Positions 51,916 through 61,662 of a DNA stretch of 64,000 nucleotides are shown one piece after another. Position numbers and translations under genes: made by a program. Position 1 is the stretch's first letter, and each line of letters opens with the position of its first letter. Below the pieces are notes generated by a model that had not been told where the DNA came from, ran no database searches, and saw only the letters and a list, made by a program, of their open reading frames with translations. Source of the DNA: Firm-04 sp045628085 (GTDB taxonomy: Bacteria > Bacillota > Clostridia > Oscillospirales > Ruminococcaceae). The DNA is taken from NCBI GenBank assembly GCA_045628085.1, contig JAZQOZ010000157.1:1-64000 (forward strand), written 5' to 3'.

Positions 51916-54900
51916 GTGAGCGGTACAATCAAAGGCATTACAATCGAGCTGAGCGGCGATACCAAAGGACTCGACTCTGCGCTCAAACAGGTCACCTCTC
52001 AAAGCGTCGCGCTCGGCAAGGACCTGAAAACGGTCAATCAGCTCCTGAAACTCGATCCTGGCAATGCTGAGCTGGTCGCGCAGAAACAGCAGATTCTTGC
52101 ACAGTCGATTGAAACCACCGCAGAAAAACTGGAAATACTGCGCAATGCGCAAGCGCAGGTCAAGGCGCAGTTTGATGCGGGCGAGATCAGCCGGGAACAG
52201 TATATTGCTTTCCAGAGCGAGCTTGTCCGTACCGAACAGCGAATGGACTCGCTAACATCCGCACAGTCCTCGTTTCAGGCAGAAATGGACGGCACCGCAG
52301 ACAGTACAAGGTCTTTGACACAGACTGTCTCGGAGCAGGAAAAAGAGCTGTCTGCCCTGAAAGCACAGTATGTTGAGGTAGCAGCATCGCAGGGCGTGGA
52401 TTCCGATGAAGCGCGGCAGCTTGCTTCGGAAATCGAATCGCTCTCCTCCGATCTGGTCGAAAACCGTCAAAGGCTATCCGAAGCGCAGGAAGCTGCGGAC
52501 AGCTTTGACCGCACGATGGCACAAGCAGAATCCGGCAGCCGATCGCTGAAAGATACCATTGCGGATCAGGCATCTGAGCTGTCCGACCTGAAAGAGCGTT
52601 ATGCTGAGGTAGCAGCCGCTCAGGGTACGGATTCGGATGAAGCACAGCGCCTCGCCGGTGAAATCCAGTCTCTCAGCGGTGAACTGAGAGATAACAAAAG
52701 CAAACTCACCGAGGCGGAACAGGCAGCAGATGCGCTGGATCATACAATTGACGAGCTCGGCGATTCCGAACAGGAAACGGAACAGAAAACCAGTAAGCTC
52801 GGCAGCGCTCTGAAAAACGGACTGGTTGCCGGTGCAAAAACTGCCGCTGCTGCGGTTGCAGCCGCCGGTACTGCCGTTGTCGGCACGATTGCCGGTATTG
52901 TAAGCGCTACCAGTAAAACTGCTGAATACGGCGATCATATCGACAAGACCTCGCAAAAGCTGGGAATGAGCGCAGAAGCCTATCAGGAATGGGACTTCAT
53001 CATGCAGCATTCCGGCAGCAGTATCGACAGCATGACGACCTCGATGAAGAAGTTGTCCGATGCTGTTGTCAATCAATCTGACAAATCTGTTGCTGCCTTT
53101 GAAAAGCTCGGAATCTCGATGGAGGATGCTGCGAATATGTCGCAGGAGGAATTGTTCTCCGCGACAATTACGGCATTGCAGAATATGGATTCCAGCGCAG
53201 AGCGCACCGCGCTTGCGACACAGCTTCTCGGCAAGTCTGCAATGGAGCTAGGGCCGCTGCTGAATACCAGTGCGGAGGATACCGAGGCGATGCGGCAGCA
53301 GGTGCATGATCTCGGCGGCGTGATGTCTGATGAAGCAGTTAAGGCATCGGCGGCATATCAGGACAGCTTGCAGAATATGAAAACTGCAATCAGCGGCGTA
53401 TCGCGCAATTTGTCCGGGCAGTTCATGCCTGCTCTTACGAACATGATGGACGGCATTTCCGCGATTGTCAGCGGTGACAGTTCCGGAATTGAGATGCTGT
53501 CGCAAGGGCTGAAAGGTTTTACCTCAACGCTCAGCAGCATCATTCCGCAGATCACGCAGACTGCCGCGCAGATTCTCCCTGTGATTGTGGATGCAATCAC
53601 GGATAACCTGCCGATGATCCTCAGCTCGGCTGTCACAATCGTGGAATCTCTCGCGCAGGGCTTGCTGAACAATCTGCCGACCATTATTGCAATCGCCGGA
53701 GATATTATCTTACAGCTTGCGGATGCGCTGCTCAGTATGCTGCCGCAGATCGTTGCGACCGGCTTGCAGGTAATCGCACAGCTCGCGATTGGCATTGCGC
53801 AGGCGCTCCCGACACTGATCCCGACGATCGTCGATGTCGTTCTTCAAATCGTGGAAACGCTGATCGACAACATTGATCTGCTGATTGATGCAAGCATACA
53901 GCTCATCATTGGGCTTGCGCAGGGACTTATCAATGCAATGCCTGTGCTGATCGAGAAGATTCCGACCATTGTCGAGAAGTTGGTCAATGCGCTGGTCGAG
54001 AACGCTCCGCTGCTGTTTGAGGCAAGCATTGAGCTGATCGCAGCGCTTGTTTCCGGCATTTTGCAGAATCTTCCTCAGATTCTTGCTGCCGCCGGAAAGA
54101 TCGTTGTAACGATCGTCAAAGGCATCGGGCAGTATATGAGCGCTCTGACGAAGAAGGCAAAGGAGCTGCTGTCCAGCATTGGCAAGACGATCAAGGGCGG
54201 ACTGAAAACTGCTGTTGAATGGGGAAAGAGCATCGGCTCGAAGATTGCAGTCGGTATTGGCAATGCGAAGAAAGCTGTATCTGATAAGATGCAGAGCCTC
54301 GGCGCGGCGATGTATGATGCAAACCAGAAGATGAAGGCACAAACCGTCAAGGTATGGGAATCCGTCAAGACAAGTATTTCGCAGTCATTGACCACAGCAA
54401 AAAACAATGCTGTGAAGATCTGGGACAGTCTCAAAAGCATCGTTTCTTCCGCAAATACTTCTATCGCAAACAACACAAAAAGCGCATGGGACGGTCTGAA
54501 AAACACCGTTTCCAATATCCTGAACGGATTAAAAAGCGCAGTCAAAAGTGCTTGGGACAATATCAAAAATGCAGTATCCACGGTTATGAATTCGCTCAGC
54601 AGTTTGATACCAGAGAAATTCAACGGTATCAAGACAGCGGTCACGAACATCGTCAACGCGATCAAGAGCGTGATCGAAACGGTATGGAACGCAATCAAGA
54701 ATGTGATCTCCTCTGTGCAGAACGCGATCCACAGCGATACAATGACAGTATGGGAGAAGATCAAGAGCGTTATTTCAACTGTGCTTGATGCGATCAAATC
54801 TGTCGTATCAAGTGCCTGGAATGCAATACAAACAACAATCAGCACAGTAATGTCCGGCATCAGCAGCGTGATCTCAAATGTCTGGAACACGATCAAAAAC

Positions 54901-55638
54901 ACCGTTACCAATGTCCTGAACGCGATCAGCAGTACGGTATCAAATATCTGGAACAGCATTAAAACTGCGGTATCCAATACGATGAACAGCATCAGCAGCA
55001 CGGTATCAAGTATTTGGGAAAATGTGAAGTCGGCTGTAGGCTCTGCAATCACGAATATCAAAACCACGATCGTGAACGGCTTTGAAGCGGCAGTCAATTA
55101 TATCAAATCGCTTCCTTCTCAGGCATGGAACTGGGGCGCTGACATCATCAACGGTATTGTGAACGGCATTCGAGCAAAGATCAGTTCCATTAAGAGTGCT
55201 GTTTCTGATGTCGCTGATACGATCAAATCGCATCTGCATTTCTCTGTTCCGGACGAGGGACCGCTGACAGACTTCCCGACATGGATGCCTGATATGATGC
55301 AGGGACTCGCGCAGGGTATTCGCCAGAACATGAAGTATGTCAAGAGCGCTGTCAGCAATCTTGCATCTGCTATGGTGCCGGATGTCGATCTTGCACCGGC
55401 TCTAGCACCGTATGAATCCGACCGTTTCCCGTGGCCGCGTTCACCGAAGCCGTCACCGGATTCGGCAGGTTCAGGCTTGTACGGCAGCGGCGGAGGCGGA
55501 AACACTTACAATATCACGATGAACGTGAATCAGATGAACAGCGACTATGATGCTCGCAGAGCTGCTGAAGTAACTGCGGAGGAAATCGAAAGGCTGACAA
55601 CTGATAACAACAGTATGAAAGGATCGTGGTCTGTATGA
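51916..55638 (+). CDS. Tail tape measure protein
   Basis: 1240 aa from a GTG after GGGGGTGA. Residues 1-270 are coiled coil with a tandem repeat of about 70 aa (LKAQYVEVAASQGVDSDEAR and LKERYAEVAAAQGTDSDEAQ). A hydrophobic central part (about 535-740) has membrane-like helices. From about 790 to 1060 there are many short repeats with a Trp every 20-40 residues (VWNTIKNTVTNVLNAIS, IWNSIKTAVSNTMNSIS), the usual tape-measure ruler. Length fixes tail length. Confidence 0.96.
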   Translation: MSGTIKGITIELSGDTKGLDSALKQVTSQSVALGKDLKTVNQLLKLDPGNAELVAQKQQILAQSIETTAEKLEILRNAQAQVKAQFDAGEISREQYIAFQSELVRTEQRMDSLTSAQSSFQAEMDGTADSTRSLTQTVSEQEKELSALKAQYVEVAASQGVDSDEARQLASEIESLSSDLVENRQRLSEAQEAADSFDRTMAQAESGSRSLKDTIADQASELSDLKERYAEVAAAQGTDSDEAQRLAGEIQSLSGELRDNKSKLTEAEQAADALDHTIDELGDSEQETEQKTSKLGSALKNGLVAGAKTAAAAVAAAGTAVVGTIAGIVSATSKTAEYGDHIDKTSQKLGMSAEAYQEWDFIMQHSGSSIDSMTTSMKKLSDAVVNQSDKSVAAFEKLGISMEDAANMSQEELFSATITALQNMDSSAERTALATQLLGKSAMELGPLLNTSAEDTEAMRQQVHDLGGVMSDEAVKASAAYQDSLQNMKTAISGVSRNLSGQFMPALTNMMDGISAIVSGDSSGIEMLSQGLKGFTSTLSSIIPQITQTAAQILPVIVDAITDNLPMILSSAVTIVESLAQGLLNNLPTIIAIAGDIILQLADALLSMLPQIVATGLQVIAQLAIGIAQALPTLIPTIVDVVLQIVETLIDNIDLLIDASIQLIIGLAQGLINAMPVLIEKIPTIVEKLVNALVENAPLLFEASIELIAALVSGILQNLPQILAAAGKIVVTIVKGIGQYMSALTKKAKELLSSIGKTIKGGLKTAVEWGKSIGSKIAVGIGNAKKAVSDKMQSLGAAMYDANQKMKAQTVKVWESVKTSISQSLTTAKNNAVKIWDSLKSIVSSANTSIANNTKSAWDGLKNTVSNILNGLKSAVKSAWDNIKNAVSTVMNSLSSLIPEKFNGIKTAVTNIVNAIKSVIETVWNAIKNVISSVQNAIHSDTMTVWEKIKSVISTVLDAIKSVVSSAWNAIQTTISTVMSGISSVISNVWNTIKNTVTNVLNAISSTVSNIWNSIKTAVSNTMNSISSTVSSIWENVKSAVGSAITNIKTTIVNGFEAAVNYIKSLPSQAWNWGADIINGIVNGIRAKISSIKSAVSDVADTIKSHLHFSVPDEGPLTDFPTWMPDMMQGLAQGIRQNMKYVKSAVSNLASAMVPDVDLAPALAPYESDRFPWPRSPKPSPDSAGSGLYGSGGGGNTYNITMNVNQMNSDYDARRAAEVTAEEIERLTTDNNSMKGSWSV

Positions 55639-56369
55639 GAAACTGGATCAAGATTGACGGAAAAAGCAGTCAGTGTTTCGGACTGAAAATGGATCGGCTC
55701 CCGCTCTGGACGACTGCCACTGAAACAGTCGAGAACACCACTCTCCCCGGCGTGCCGGTCGAAATGGATCGGCATACCGGGCAATACAAGGACTTCGATC
55801 TGACGCTGACATGCTATCTCACAAGGCCGCAGCACAATCATGAACTTGCTGCGATGAATGACTGGATCCAGAACGGCAAACAGCTTGTTATGAGTACACA
55901 GCCGCATATTTACGGTATTATTCGTAAAGTTGGACAAATCACTCCGAAAAGAATCGGAACACGGGCAAACGAGATTCAGATCCCGTTCACATTTCAGCCG
56001 TTCAAATATACAGTGCAAAACCGTCCGATTGTGTATGAATCATCGCCGGCGTATTATAGATTATGGGGGAATATCTACGCAGAGCCAATTTATCGGCTGA
56101 CGATCGAAGATGACTGCATGATCACAGTATTTTCTGTAAATGGCATAAACTTGCAGCTGCTTGCGCTTGCTCTTGATACAGGTGTTGTTGTTATTGATTT
56201 GCAGAGAAGAAAAATATACAAGGAAGAATCAAACGGCGATTTGACGATTGTGCAGGAATATACTTCCGGAGCATTCTGGAAGATGGTGCTGAATCCGGGT
56301 GATAATATTATATCATGGCAATCCGGGATCAGCAAAGTTGAAGTGACGGTGAATGAGAGATGGCTTTGA
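55635..56369 (+). CDS. Distal tail protein (Dit-like)
   Basis: 244 aa from the ATG at 55635, overlapping the tape measure stop. MRNWIKIDGKSSQCFGLKMD and EVTVNERWL at the end fit the Dit/gp19.1 family that forms the tail-tip hub. Confidence 0.85.
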   Translation: MRNWIKIDGKSSQCFGLKMDRLPLWTTATETVENTTLPGVPVEMDRHTGQYKDFDLTLTCYLTRPQHNHELAAMNDWIQNGKQLVMSTQPHIYGIIRKVGQITPKRIGTRANEIQIPFTFQPFKYTVQNRPIVYESSPAYYRLWGNIYAEPIYRLTIEDDCMITVFSVNGINLQLLALALDTGVVVIDLQRRKIYKEESNGDLTIVQEYTSGAFWKMVLNPGDNIISWQSGISKVEVTVNERWL

Positions 56370-57631
56370 TACTGCGTGATCCGCTGATGGTATATCCAGC
56401 GGATGAGTACCAATTCGATTCAAACGGATTGCGTGTGCTCACACCGATTGTTGCGGAGCACACGATTGAGTTCGAACAAGCAGGAAGCATTCATGTCGAA
56501 CAGCCGCTTGACCGTGACGGAGATTGGAAATCATTGATACCGGGACACATTATACGTGCGCCTGTTCCGTATCGCGGTCAGACACGCTGGCAGCCGTTCC
56601 GGATATACCGCCGGATCAAGAAGCGGCAGAACGGCATACCGATCGTATCGGTCGATGCAATGCATATGTTCTATGACTTGAATTATGTACTGCTCGAAGA
56701 TGTGCGTCCGACCGATCTGAACGGACAAGATGCGATCCAATGGCTTTTCGACCGGCCGTATGATCCGAATGGGCGCGCAGAAACAGACCTTCCTCTTTCT
56801 CATTTTACATTCAGTTCGGATATTGAGGAAGTCTTCACGTCATATTTTCAATGGAAAACAATGACAGGTGCGCTGATCGGCGAAGACAACTGCATTCTCA
56901 ACCGCTGGGGCGGTGAGTTGTTTGTTGACGGACTGTACTTCTCAATCAACACGGTCATGGAAGAAAGCAAACAAAACGCTTTCCATATTGCATACGGGAT
57001 GAATCTGACAGAAGTCGAGGAAACGCTTGACTACACAAACACGTTCAGCCAGCTTGCGGCGACAGATAATTTCGGCAACCAGATGCACCGCTCTGTTCCG
57101 CTGACGTATAGCGGATTGCCTTTTGAAAAGACACTTCACGCGAATTTCAGTTACTCGGAAGAAGAATCCGATCCGGATGTGCAGGCAGAACGCTTTCGCA
57201 GTGATTTCGACCAGTATATTGACACGATTCAGGAAGTCGAAGCGCACTATTCCGTTCGGTATGCAGATATTCCGATGGATGATCCGTTTCAGGATCTCGC
57301 AGATTATGAGGTCGGTGATACAGGAGTCATTGATGATAGTGAACTGGAAATTTCCACAGTACAGCGTATCACGAAAACCGTGACCAATCTGTTGACAGGT
57401 GAGCGGATCAGCACAGAGACAGGCAATGTGAAGCGCAGTATTGCGCGTAAACAGCCGTACAGCAATACCGTTACGACAGAACAGAGTGCTGCACAGAAAC
57501 AGCTTACAGCGATTACTGCGCAGGTTGAAGCGCTCAATCGTGCCCGCCTTTCGACATGGGGCAACGCGCGAAGCATGACATGGGGAACAGCGAAGAAATA
57601 TACATGGGGCGATGCGGGAGGTGCATCATGA
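56360..57631 (+). CDS. Tail-associated protein (ReqiPepy6 gp37/Tal-like)
   Basis: 423 aa. VYPADEYQFDSNGLRVLTPI near the start, a middle with GGELFVDGLYFSINT, and a Ser/Thr-Trp-Gly repeat end (LSTWGNARSMTWGTAKKYTW). It is at the Tal position after Dit and probably forms the tail tip. The C-terminal repeats may carry fibre contacts. Confidence 0.8.
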   Translation: MALILRDPLMVYPADEYQFDSNGLRVLTPIVAEHTIEFEQAGSIHVEQPLDRDGDWKSLIPGHIIRAPVPYRGQTRWQPFRIYRRIKKRQNGIPIVSVDAMHMFYDLNYVLLEDVRPTDLNGQDAIQWLFDRPYDPNGRAETDLPLSHFTFSSDIEEVFTSYFQWKTMTGALIGEDNCILNRWGGELFVDGLYFSINTVMEESKQNAFHIAYGMNLTEVEETLDYTNTFSQLAATDNFGNQMHRSVPLTYSGLPFEKTLHANFSYSEEESDPDVQAERFRSDFDQYIDTIQEVEAHYSVRYADIPMDDPFQDLADYEVGDTGVIDDSELEISTVQRITKTVTNLLTGERISTETGNVKRSIARKQPYSNTVTTEQSAAQKQLTAITAQVEALNRARLSTWGNARSMTWGTAKKYTWGDAGGAS

Positions 57632-58341
57632 CACAGACTGATTTTCTACATCTTGATAAACCGTCGGACAGTGATGCGATCAATATTGATGCGCTTAACA
57701 GCAATGCTGACAAGCTCGACGAATTTGCAAGGAGCGCAAATACAGCGATCAGCGCAAAAGCGAGTGCATCTGATCTTGCTGCGGAAACAACGGCTCGGCA
57801 GACATCCGATACTGCGATACAAGCAGATGCGACAAAGCAGCGGAATGCATTGACCACACAGATCAACGGCGGTGCAAAGAACCGAATGCCTGTCGAATCT
57901 GGAACGGCATCATCCAGTGTATCATGGTTTCAGGCAAACGGTCTGTCAATTCCGTCAGGGCAGTATATCGTGTTCTTCCGAAACATGGAGTCAGATGATA
58001 CGGATGCAGCAACGTGCAGAGGAATCTTTTTTGACGCAAGCGGCGGCAATGCGTCCTCATATTTCCAGATTCCGCGCGGTCAGGATGTCTTTGCTGAGGT
58101 TACGATCACTACAGATGCAAAATCGCTTAGAATCAATCAATCCGATACGGTAGGCCACAGCGCAGGCGATACGATGTCATTCAGCGGTGCGATGATTTGC
58201 AGAAAAACCGATTGGGATATCTCGCATGATTTTGTTCCGTATTGCCCCACAATGGCAGAACTATATCAGATGATCCTTTCGCAGAACGGCGGCACACCAC
58301 TCATGATGATGAGCGCACCGCCTGAAGGTGAGGTGGGTTAG
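57628..58341 (+). CDS. Tail fibre/baseplate protein
   Basis: 237 aa from the ATG at 57628 after GGGAGGTG. An N-terminal Asp/Asn/Ala-rich coiled segment (INIDALNSNADKLDEFARSAN) is common in Clostridia phage fibres. A beta-rich C-terminal domain follows. Receptor binding is inferred from position. Confidence 0.7.
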   Translation: MTQTDFLHLDKPSDSDAINIDALNSNADKLDEFARSANTAISAKASASDLAAETTARQTSDTAIQADATKQRNALTTQINGGAKNRMPVESGTASSSVSWFQANGLSIPSGQYIVFFRNMESDDTDAATCRGIFFDASGGNASSYFQIPRGQDVFAEVTITTDAKSLRINQSDTVGHSAGDTMSFSGAMICRKTDWDISHDFVPYCPTMAELYQMILSQNGGTPLMMMSAPPEGEVG

Positions 58342-58342
58342 A

Positions 58343-58798
58343 ATGCCTGATATTCCGATCAAGGTGCGCAACAAGATCGTGCAGTCAGTTGGAATACATG
58401 AAATCGTATGCGGAAATAGTGATTATACAATTTCGTTTGATCTGGATAGTGAGTGGAATGAATTCACAGATATAGTCGCACGATTTGTGTACTGTGACAG
58501 AAACGGTGTACGGCATTGGATCGACAGCGAAATTCAGGATGGTATCTGCAATGTTCCTGTACTCTGCGGACTGGATTCAGTTCATGTCGGAGTATATGCA
58601 GGGAACATCCGCACATCTACACCGACAATTATCCCGTGTGTGCGATCAATTACGTGTATTCTTGGCCAAGCACAAAGTATGAAACGCGATTTCTTCAATG
58701 AATGCATGGAACTGCTGACTTACAGAAATGATCCGGAGCAGTTTAATGCTGCTTATAACTCGCTTGTTGAATACTGGAATAACGTGATAATACAATGA
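58343..58798 (+). CDS. Tail protein, first of a duplicated pair
   Basis: 151 aa from the ATG at 58343. N-terminal 100 residues (MPDIPIKVRNKI, EIVCGNSDY, FDLDSEWNEF, VGVYAGNIRTSTP) are clearly paralogous to the next protein. Probably baseplate or fibre attachment module. Confidence 0.75.
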   Translation: MPDIPIKVRNKIVQSVGIHEIVCGNSDYTISFDLDSEWNEFTDIVARFVYCDRNGVRHWIDSEIQDGICNVPVLCGLDSVHVGVYAGNIRTSTPTIIPCVRSITCILGQAQSMKRDFFNECMELLTYRNDPEQFNAAYNSLVEYWNNVIIQ

Positions 58799-58812
58799 AC
58801 AGGAGGCTGAAT

Positions 58813-59730
58813 ATGCCTGATATCAATATAACAGTAAGAGATAAGATCGCAAAAGCAGAAGGATCACCTGAGATCGTGTGCGGCAACAGCGATTATGCAG
58901 TGGTATTTGATCTTGATTCCGAGTGGGATACATACGACCTGAAAACAATGCGAGTAGTATGGATCGACATACTGACCGGAACTCCGAGATACATTGATGT
59001 TCCATTCAGCGGAAATTCAGCGGTTATTCCTGCTGTGTATAATGCATACGAAATAGCCGTAGGAATCTATGCAGGAGATATCAGAACAACAACGCCTGCA
59101 CGGATACCGTGTGATAGATGCATTACAGATGGATCTGTAGTACACGAAACGCCATCTGCATCTGTATATGAACAGATAATTGATTTGCTTGAAAAGATGG
59201 CACATCCGGTAGGCTTCGGCAGGGTTGGCGATTCGACACCGATCATCGACGGATATAATCTCGGAACGATCGGACAGCAGATACTCTACTACGATAATCC
59301 GACACTCATCTTGACAATCACAAAAACACGGCAGGCACAGGGGTACTGCCAATTTTCTGAGCTAAAGTTCTATGACGAGAACTATCAGCCTATTACGCCG
59401 GACATCGACCAAATCAGCACGAACGCGACGCAGTACAGCGCGTCCGAAGGCGTTGAAAAATGTCTTGACGGAAATGTAGATACAAAGTGGCTGTGGTACT
59501 GGCAGAACCCAACAACCCTCACAGTTGCGCTCTCGTCAGACTTCCGCCCGGCATACGTATCCTATGTAACAGGCAATGATGGTGCGGGATGGGATCCGGT
59601 ATCATTCACACTAGAGTATAAATACCATGCCGACACGACAACAATCCTTGATGTACAGGATGCAGAAATAACGAGTAGTCGAAAAGCAGAAACGCAAAAA
59701 TTTGCGTTGAATTATGCGGAGGTGGAATAA
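58813..59730 (+). CDS. Tail protein, second paralogue with F5/8C-like domain
   Basis: 305 aa from the ATG at 58813 after AGGAGG. The N-terminal module (1-115) repeats that of the previous gene. The C-terminal half (about 150-300) has YSASEGVEKCLDGNVDTKW, a discoidin/CBM32-like signature, and so could bind cell-surface sugars. A candidate host-recognition protein. Confidence 0.78.
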   Translation: MPDINITVRDKIAKAEGSPEIVCGNSDYAVVFDLDSEWDTYDLKTMRVVWIDILTGTPRYIDVPFSGNSAVIPAVYNAYEIAVGIYAGDIRTTTPARIPCDRCITDGSVVHETPSASVYEQIIDLLEKMAHPVGFGRVGDSTPIIDGYNLGTIGQQILYYDNPTLILTITKTRQAQGYCQFSELKFYDENYQPITPDIDQISTNATQYSASEGVEKCLDGNVDTKWLWYWQNPTTLTVALSSDFRPAYVSYVTGNDGAGWDPVSFTLEYKYHADTTTILDVQDAEITSSRKAETQKFALNYAEVE

Positions 59731-60384
59731 ATGGCAGTCGTAAGATCACAGGTTACAGGCGTGGGGAATCTCGCTACATGGCTGAATGAAAATGCAACGC
59801 ACCTGCTCCAGAAGGTGGAAAAGGATGCATCGGAGGATGTGTGGTATGGATACGATCTTGACGGTAAAAAGATATTTTCACTAAAAAGCGGAGAATTCGC
59901 AGCATACAGGACAGACGGTGGAAACGCGATTACATCTGCATTGGCTGGTATGTTCACTGGTACAAACGACATCATAGTGTGCGACAACGGAATCATCGTC
60001 GCCTCGACATTCCAGAACCTAGGCTATGGCACAAGATACTTTGCATGCTTGATTTCAAAAACGAACAATGGCAGACTTGCGTGTATACTTTCAAGTGTCG
60101 CAAATAGCAGCACCACAATTTTATACACAAATGTGCAGCACGTAGCGATCGGAGACAGCACAACGCTCTCCACAACTACAACGTTCACGCCGGAAGCCGG
60201 ACAGCAGACTTGCCTCGTTCCGTTCGCAACAAACGCAGAGATCGGTACGACATCATACACGCCGGATGCGTTCTACATCCCGATGAATCCGAACTACGCA
60301 ATGGGAATTGGCAAGTTCCTTATGGGCGCAGACACGTATATCAGCAATGGATACTGGGCAATCAGGGACGGAGGTGCGCAGTAA
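59731..60384 (+). CDS. Tail fibre/receptor-binding candidate
   Basis: 217 aa, starting directly after the previous stop. Beta-rich with many Gly, Thr and Ser (ANSSTTILYTNVQHVAIGD). No family recognised. Its place at the end of the tail module favours receptor binding. Confidence 0.65.
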   Translation: MAVVRSQVTGVGNLATWLNENATHLLQKVEKDASEDVWYGYDLDGKKIFSLKSGEFAAYRTDGGNAITSALAGMFTGTNDIIVCDNGIIVASTFQNLGYGTRYFACLISKTNNGRLACILSSVANSSTTILYTNVQHVAIGDSTTLSTTTTFTPEAGQQTCLVPFATNAEIGTTSYTPDAFYIPMNPNYAMGIGKFLMGADTYISNGYWAIRDGGAQ

Positions 60385-60659
60385 TGGGACTGACAGCGCA
60401 GGACTGGATCACGATTATCGTGGCGCTGATTTCAGCGGTGGCAACCATAACAACCGTTGTCATAACGACAAGAGCCAATAACCGCGAGATCGCGCACAAA
60501 CTTGAAACTGCACAAGCGGTGACAGATACAAAGCTGCAAAGTCTGACGGACGAGGTGCGGACGCATAACGGATTTGCGCAGCGCATCCCTGTCATGGAGG
60601 AGCAGATCAGGCAGCTCACGAATCGCACCGAACGTCTGGAAAAGGAGGTAGCGCCATGA
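60384..60659 (+). CDS. XhlA/holin-associated membrane protein
   Basis: 91 aa from the ATG at 60384, overlapping the previous TAA. One TM (about 8-29) and a coiled coil (about 60-88, VMEEQIRQLTNRTERLEKEV), the XhlA-type layout that works with a holin. Confidence 0.75.
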   Translation: MGLTAQDWITIIVALISAVATITTVVITTRANNREIAHKLETAQAVTDTKLQSLTDEVRTHNGFAQRIPVMEEQIRQLTNRTERLEKEVAP

Positions 60660-60901
60660 CTGAAAAACTGAGAACTGCGCTGATCCGCATACGTGCGCAT
60701 GGCAAGGATATCATGACACGCGCAGCCAAGACAGCAATACAAGCGTTTCTGGCTGCACTTCCTGTCAGTGTTGAGTTGATACAGGGCGGCAAAGCGGCAT
60801 GGAAAGCTGCGCTGATCTCAGCACTCGCTGCCGGAATTTCAGCATTCATGAACGTGGTGATCGCTGCGCTTGACAGCGATAAAAACGATAAGGAGGAGTA
60901 A
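60656..60901 (+). CDS. Phage holin
   Basis: 81 aa with GGAGGT upstream. Basic N terminus, two hydrophobic stretches (about 25-40 and 47-70) and a charged C terminus (DSDKNDKEE), directly before the endolysin, as in r1t-type holins. Confidence 0.8.
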   Translation: MTEKLRTALIRIRAHGKDIMTRAAKTAIQAFLAALPVSVELIQGGKAAWKAALISALAAGISAFMNVVIAALDSDKNDKEE

Positions 60902-60903
60902 AG

Positions 60904-61617
60904 ATGTTTAAGCAGAGACTTACAAAGCCGGAAGCAGGCAACCCCTACTACAACCGAATCGCATCCGGAGGATACTCCGGAGCGATTCAGGGCAGCCCTG
61001 TGTGTACTGGGTGCGACACACTGGCAAACTGCGTCGGCTACGCAGCCGGCAGATTCAACGAGATCATCGGCAAGGGCAAGTTCGTATACTTCCAGTACCC
61101 TCCGAATGCAGAAGACTTCTATGATACTGCGATTGCGGCAGGGCTGAAGGTCGGAAGCACACCAAAGCTCGGAGCGATTATCGTATGGGCGAAGGGTAAG
61201 ACTTGGACATCATCGGACGGTGCAGGGCACGTTGCCGTTGTCGAGGACATTAAGTCAGATGGCAGTATCATCACATCTGAGTCTGGATATGGATGCGCAA
61301 ACCCGTTCTGGACTACGCACCGCTATAAGGAATCCGGCAACTGGGGAGCAGGAACGCAGTATCGGTTTCTTGGATTCGTATATCAGCCTGAAACTGCGTT
61401 GGATATCCCGACAGGTATCATCCGTAAGGGCGATACGGGCGCAGAGGTGCACTGGATGCAGACACAGCTCGCCGCAAAGGGCTATCTTCGCGCTACGGAG
61501 ATCGACGGCGACTTCGGCACGATCACGCTCGGCGCTCTGCTTGCGTTCCAGTTCGAGCACGGCCTCGATGTAGACGGCATCTGCGGCCAGGCTACCAATG
61601 CAGCTCTCACAAAGTAA
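60904..61617 (+). CDS. Endolysin with CHAP and peptidoglycan-binding domains
   Basis: 237 aa. The CHAP amidase/endopeptidase domain (1-155) has its Cys in CDTLANCVGYAAGRF and His in GAGHVAVVEDI. The C-terminal PG_binding_1 domain (about 165-237) has VHWMQTQLAAKGYL and FGTITLGALLAFQ. It breaks host peptidoglycan at lysis. Terminator follows. Confidence 0.93.
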   Translation: MFKQRLTKPEAGNPYYNRIASGGYSGAIQGSPVCTGCDTLANCVGYAAGRFNEIIGKGKFVYFQYPPNAEDFYDTAIAAGLKVGSTPKLGAIIVWAKGKTWTSSDGAGHVAVVEDIKSDGSIITSESGYGCANPFWTTHRYKESGNWGAGTQYRFLGFVYQPETALDIPTGIIRKGDTGAEVHWMQTQLAAKGYLRATEIDGDFGTITLGALLAFQFEHGLDVDGICGQATNAALTK

Positions 61618-61622
61618 AAGCA

Positions 61623-61662
61623 AACCGGCAGTGGAGTGATCCTCTGCCGGTTATATCTTTTT
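61623..61662 (+). terminator. Terminator of the phage late operon
   Basis: Stem AACCGGCAG/CTGCCGGTT (61623-61631 and 61644-61652) then TATATCTTTTT. The T tract is part of the right attP arm. Confidence 0.85.

Noticed and set aside
54300..55100. Short repeats as a CRISPR-like array
   Set aside because: The repeats are degenerate Trp-containing codon repeats within the tape measure gene, typical of that family.
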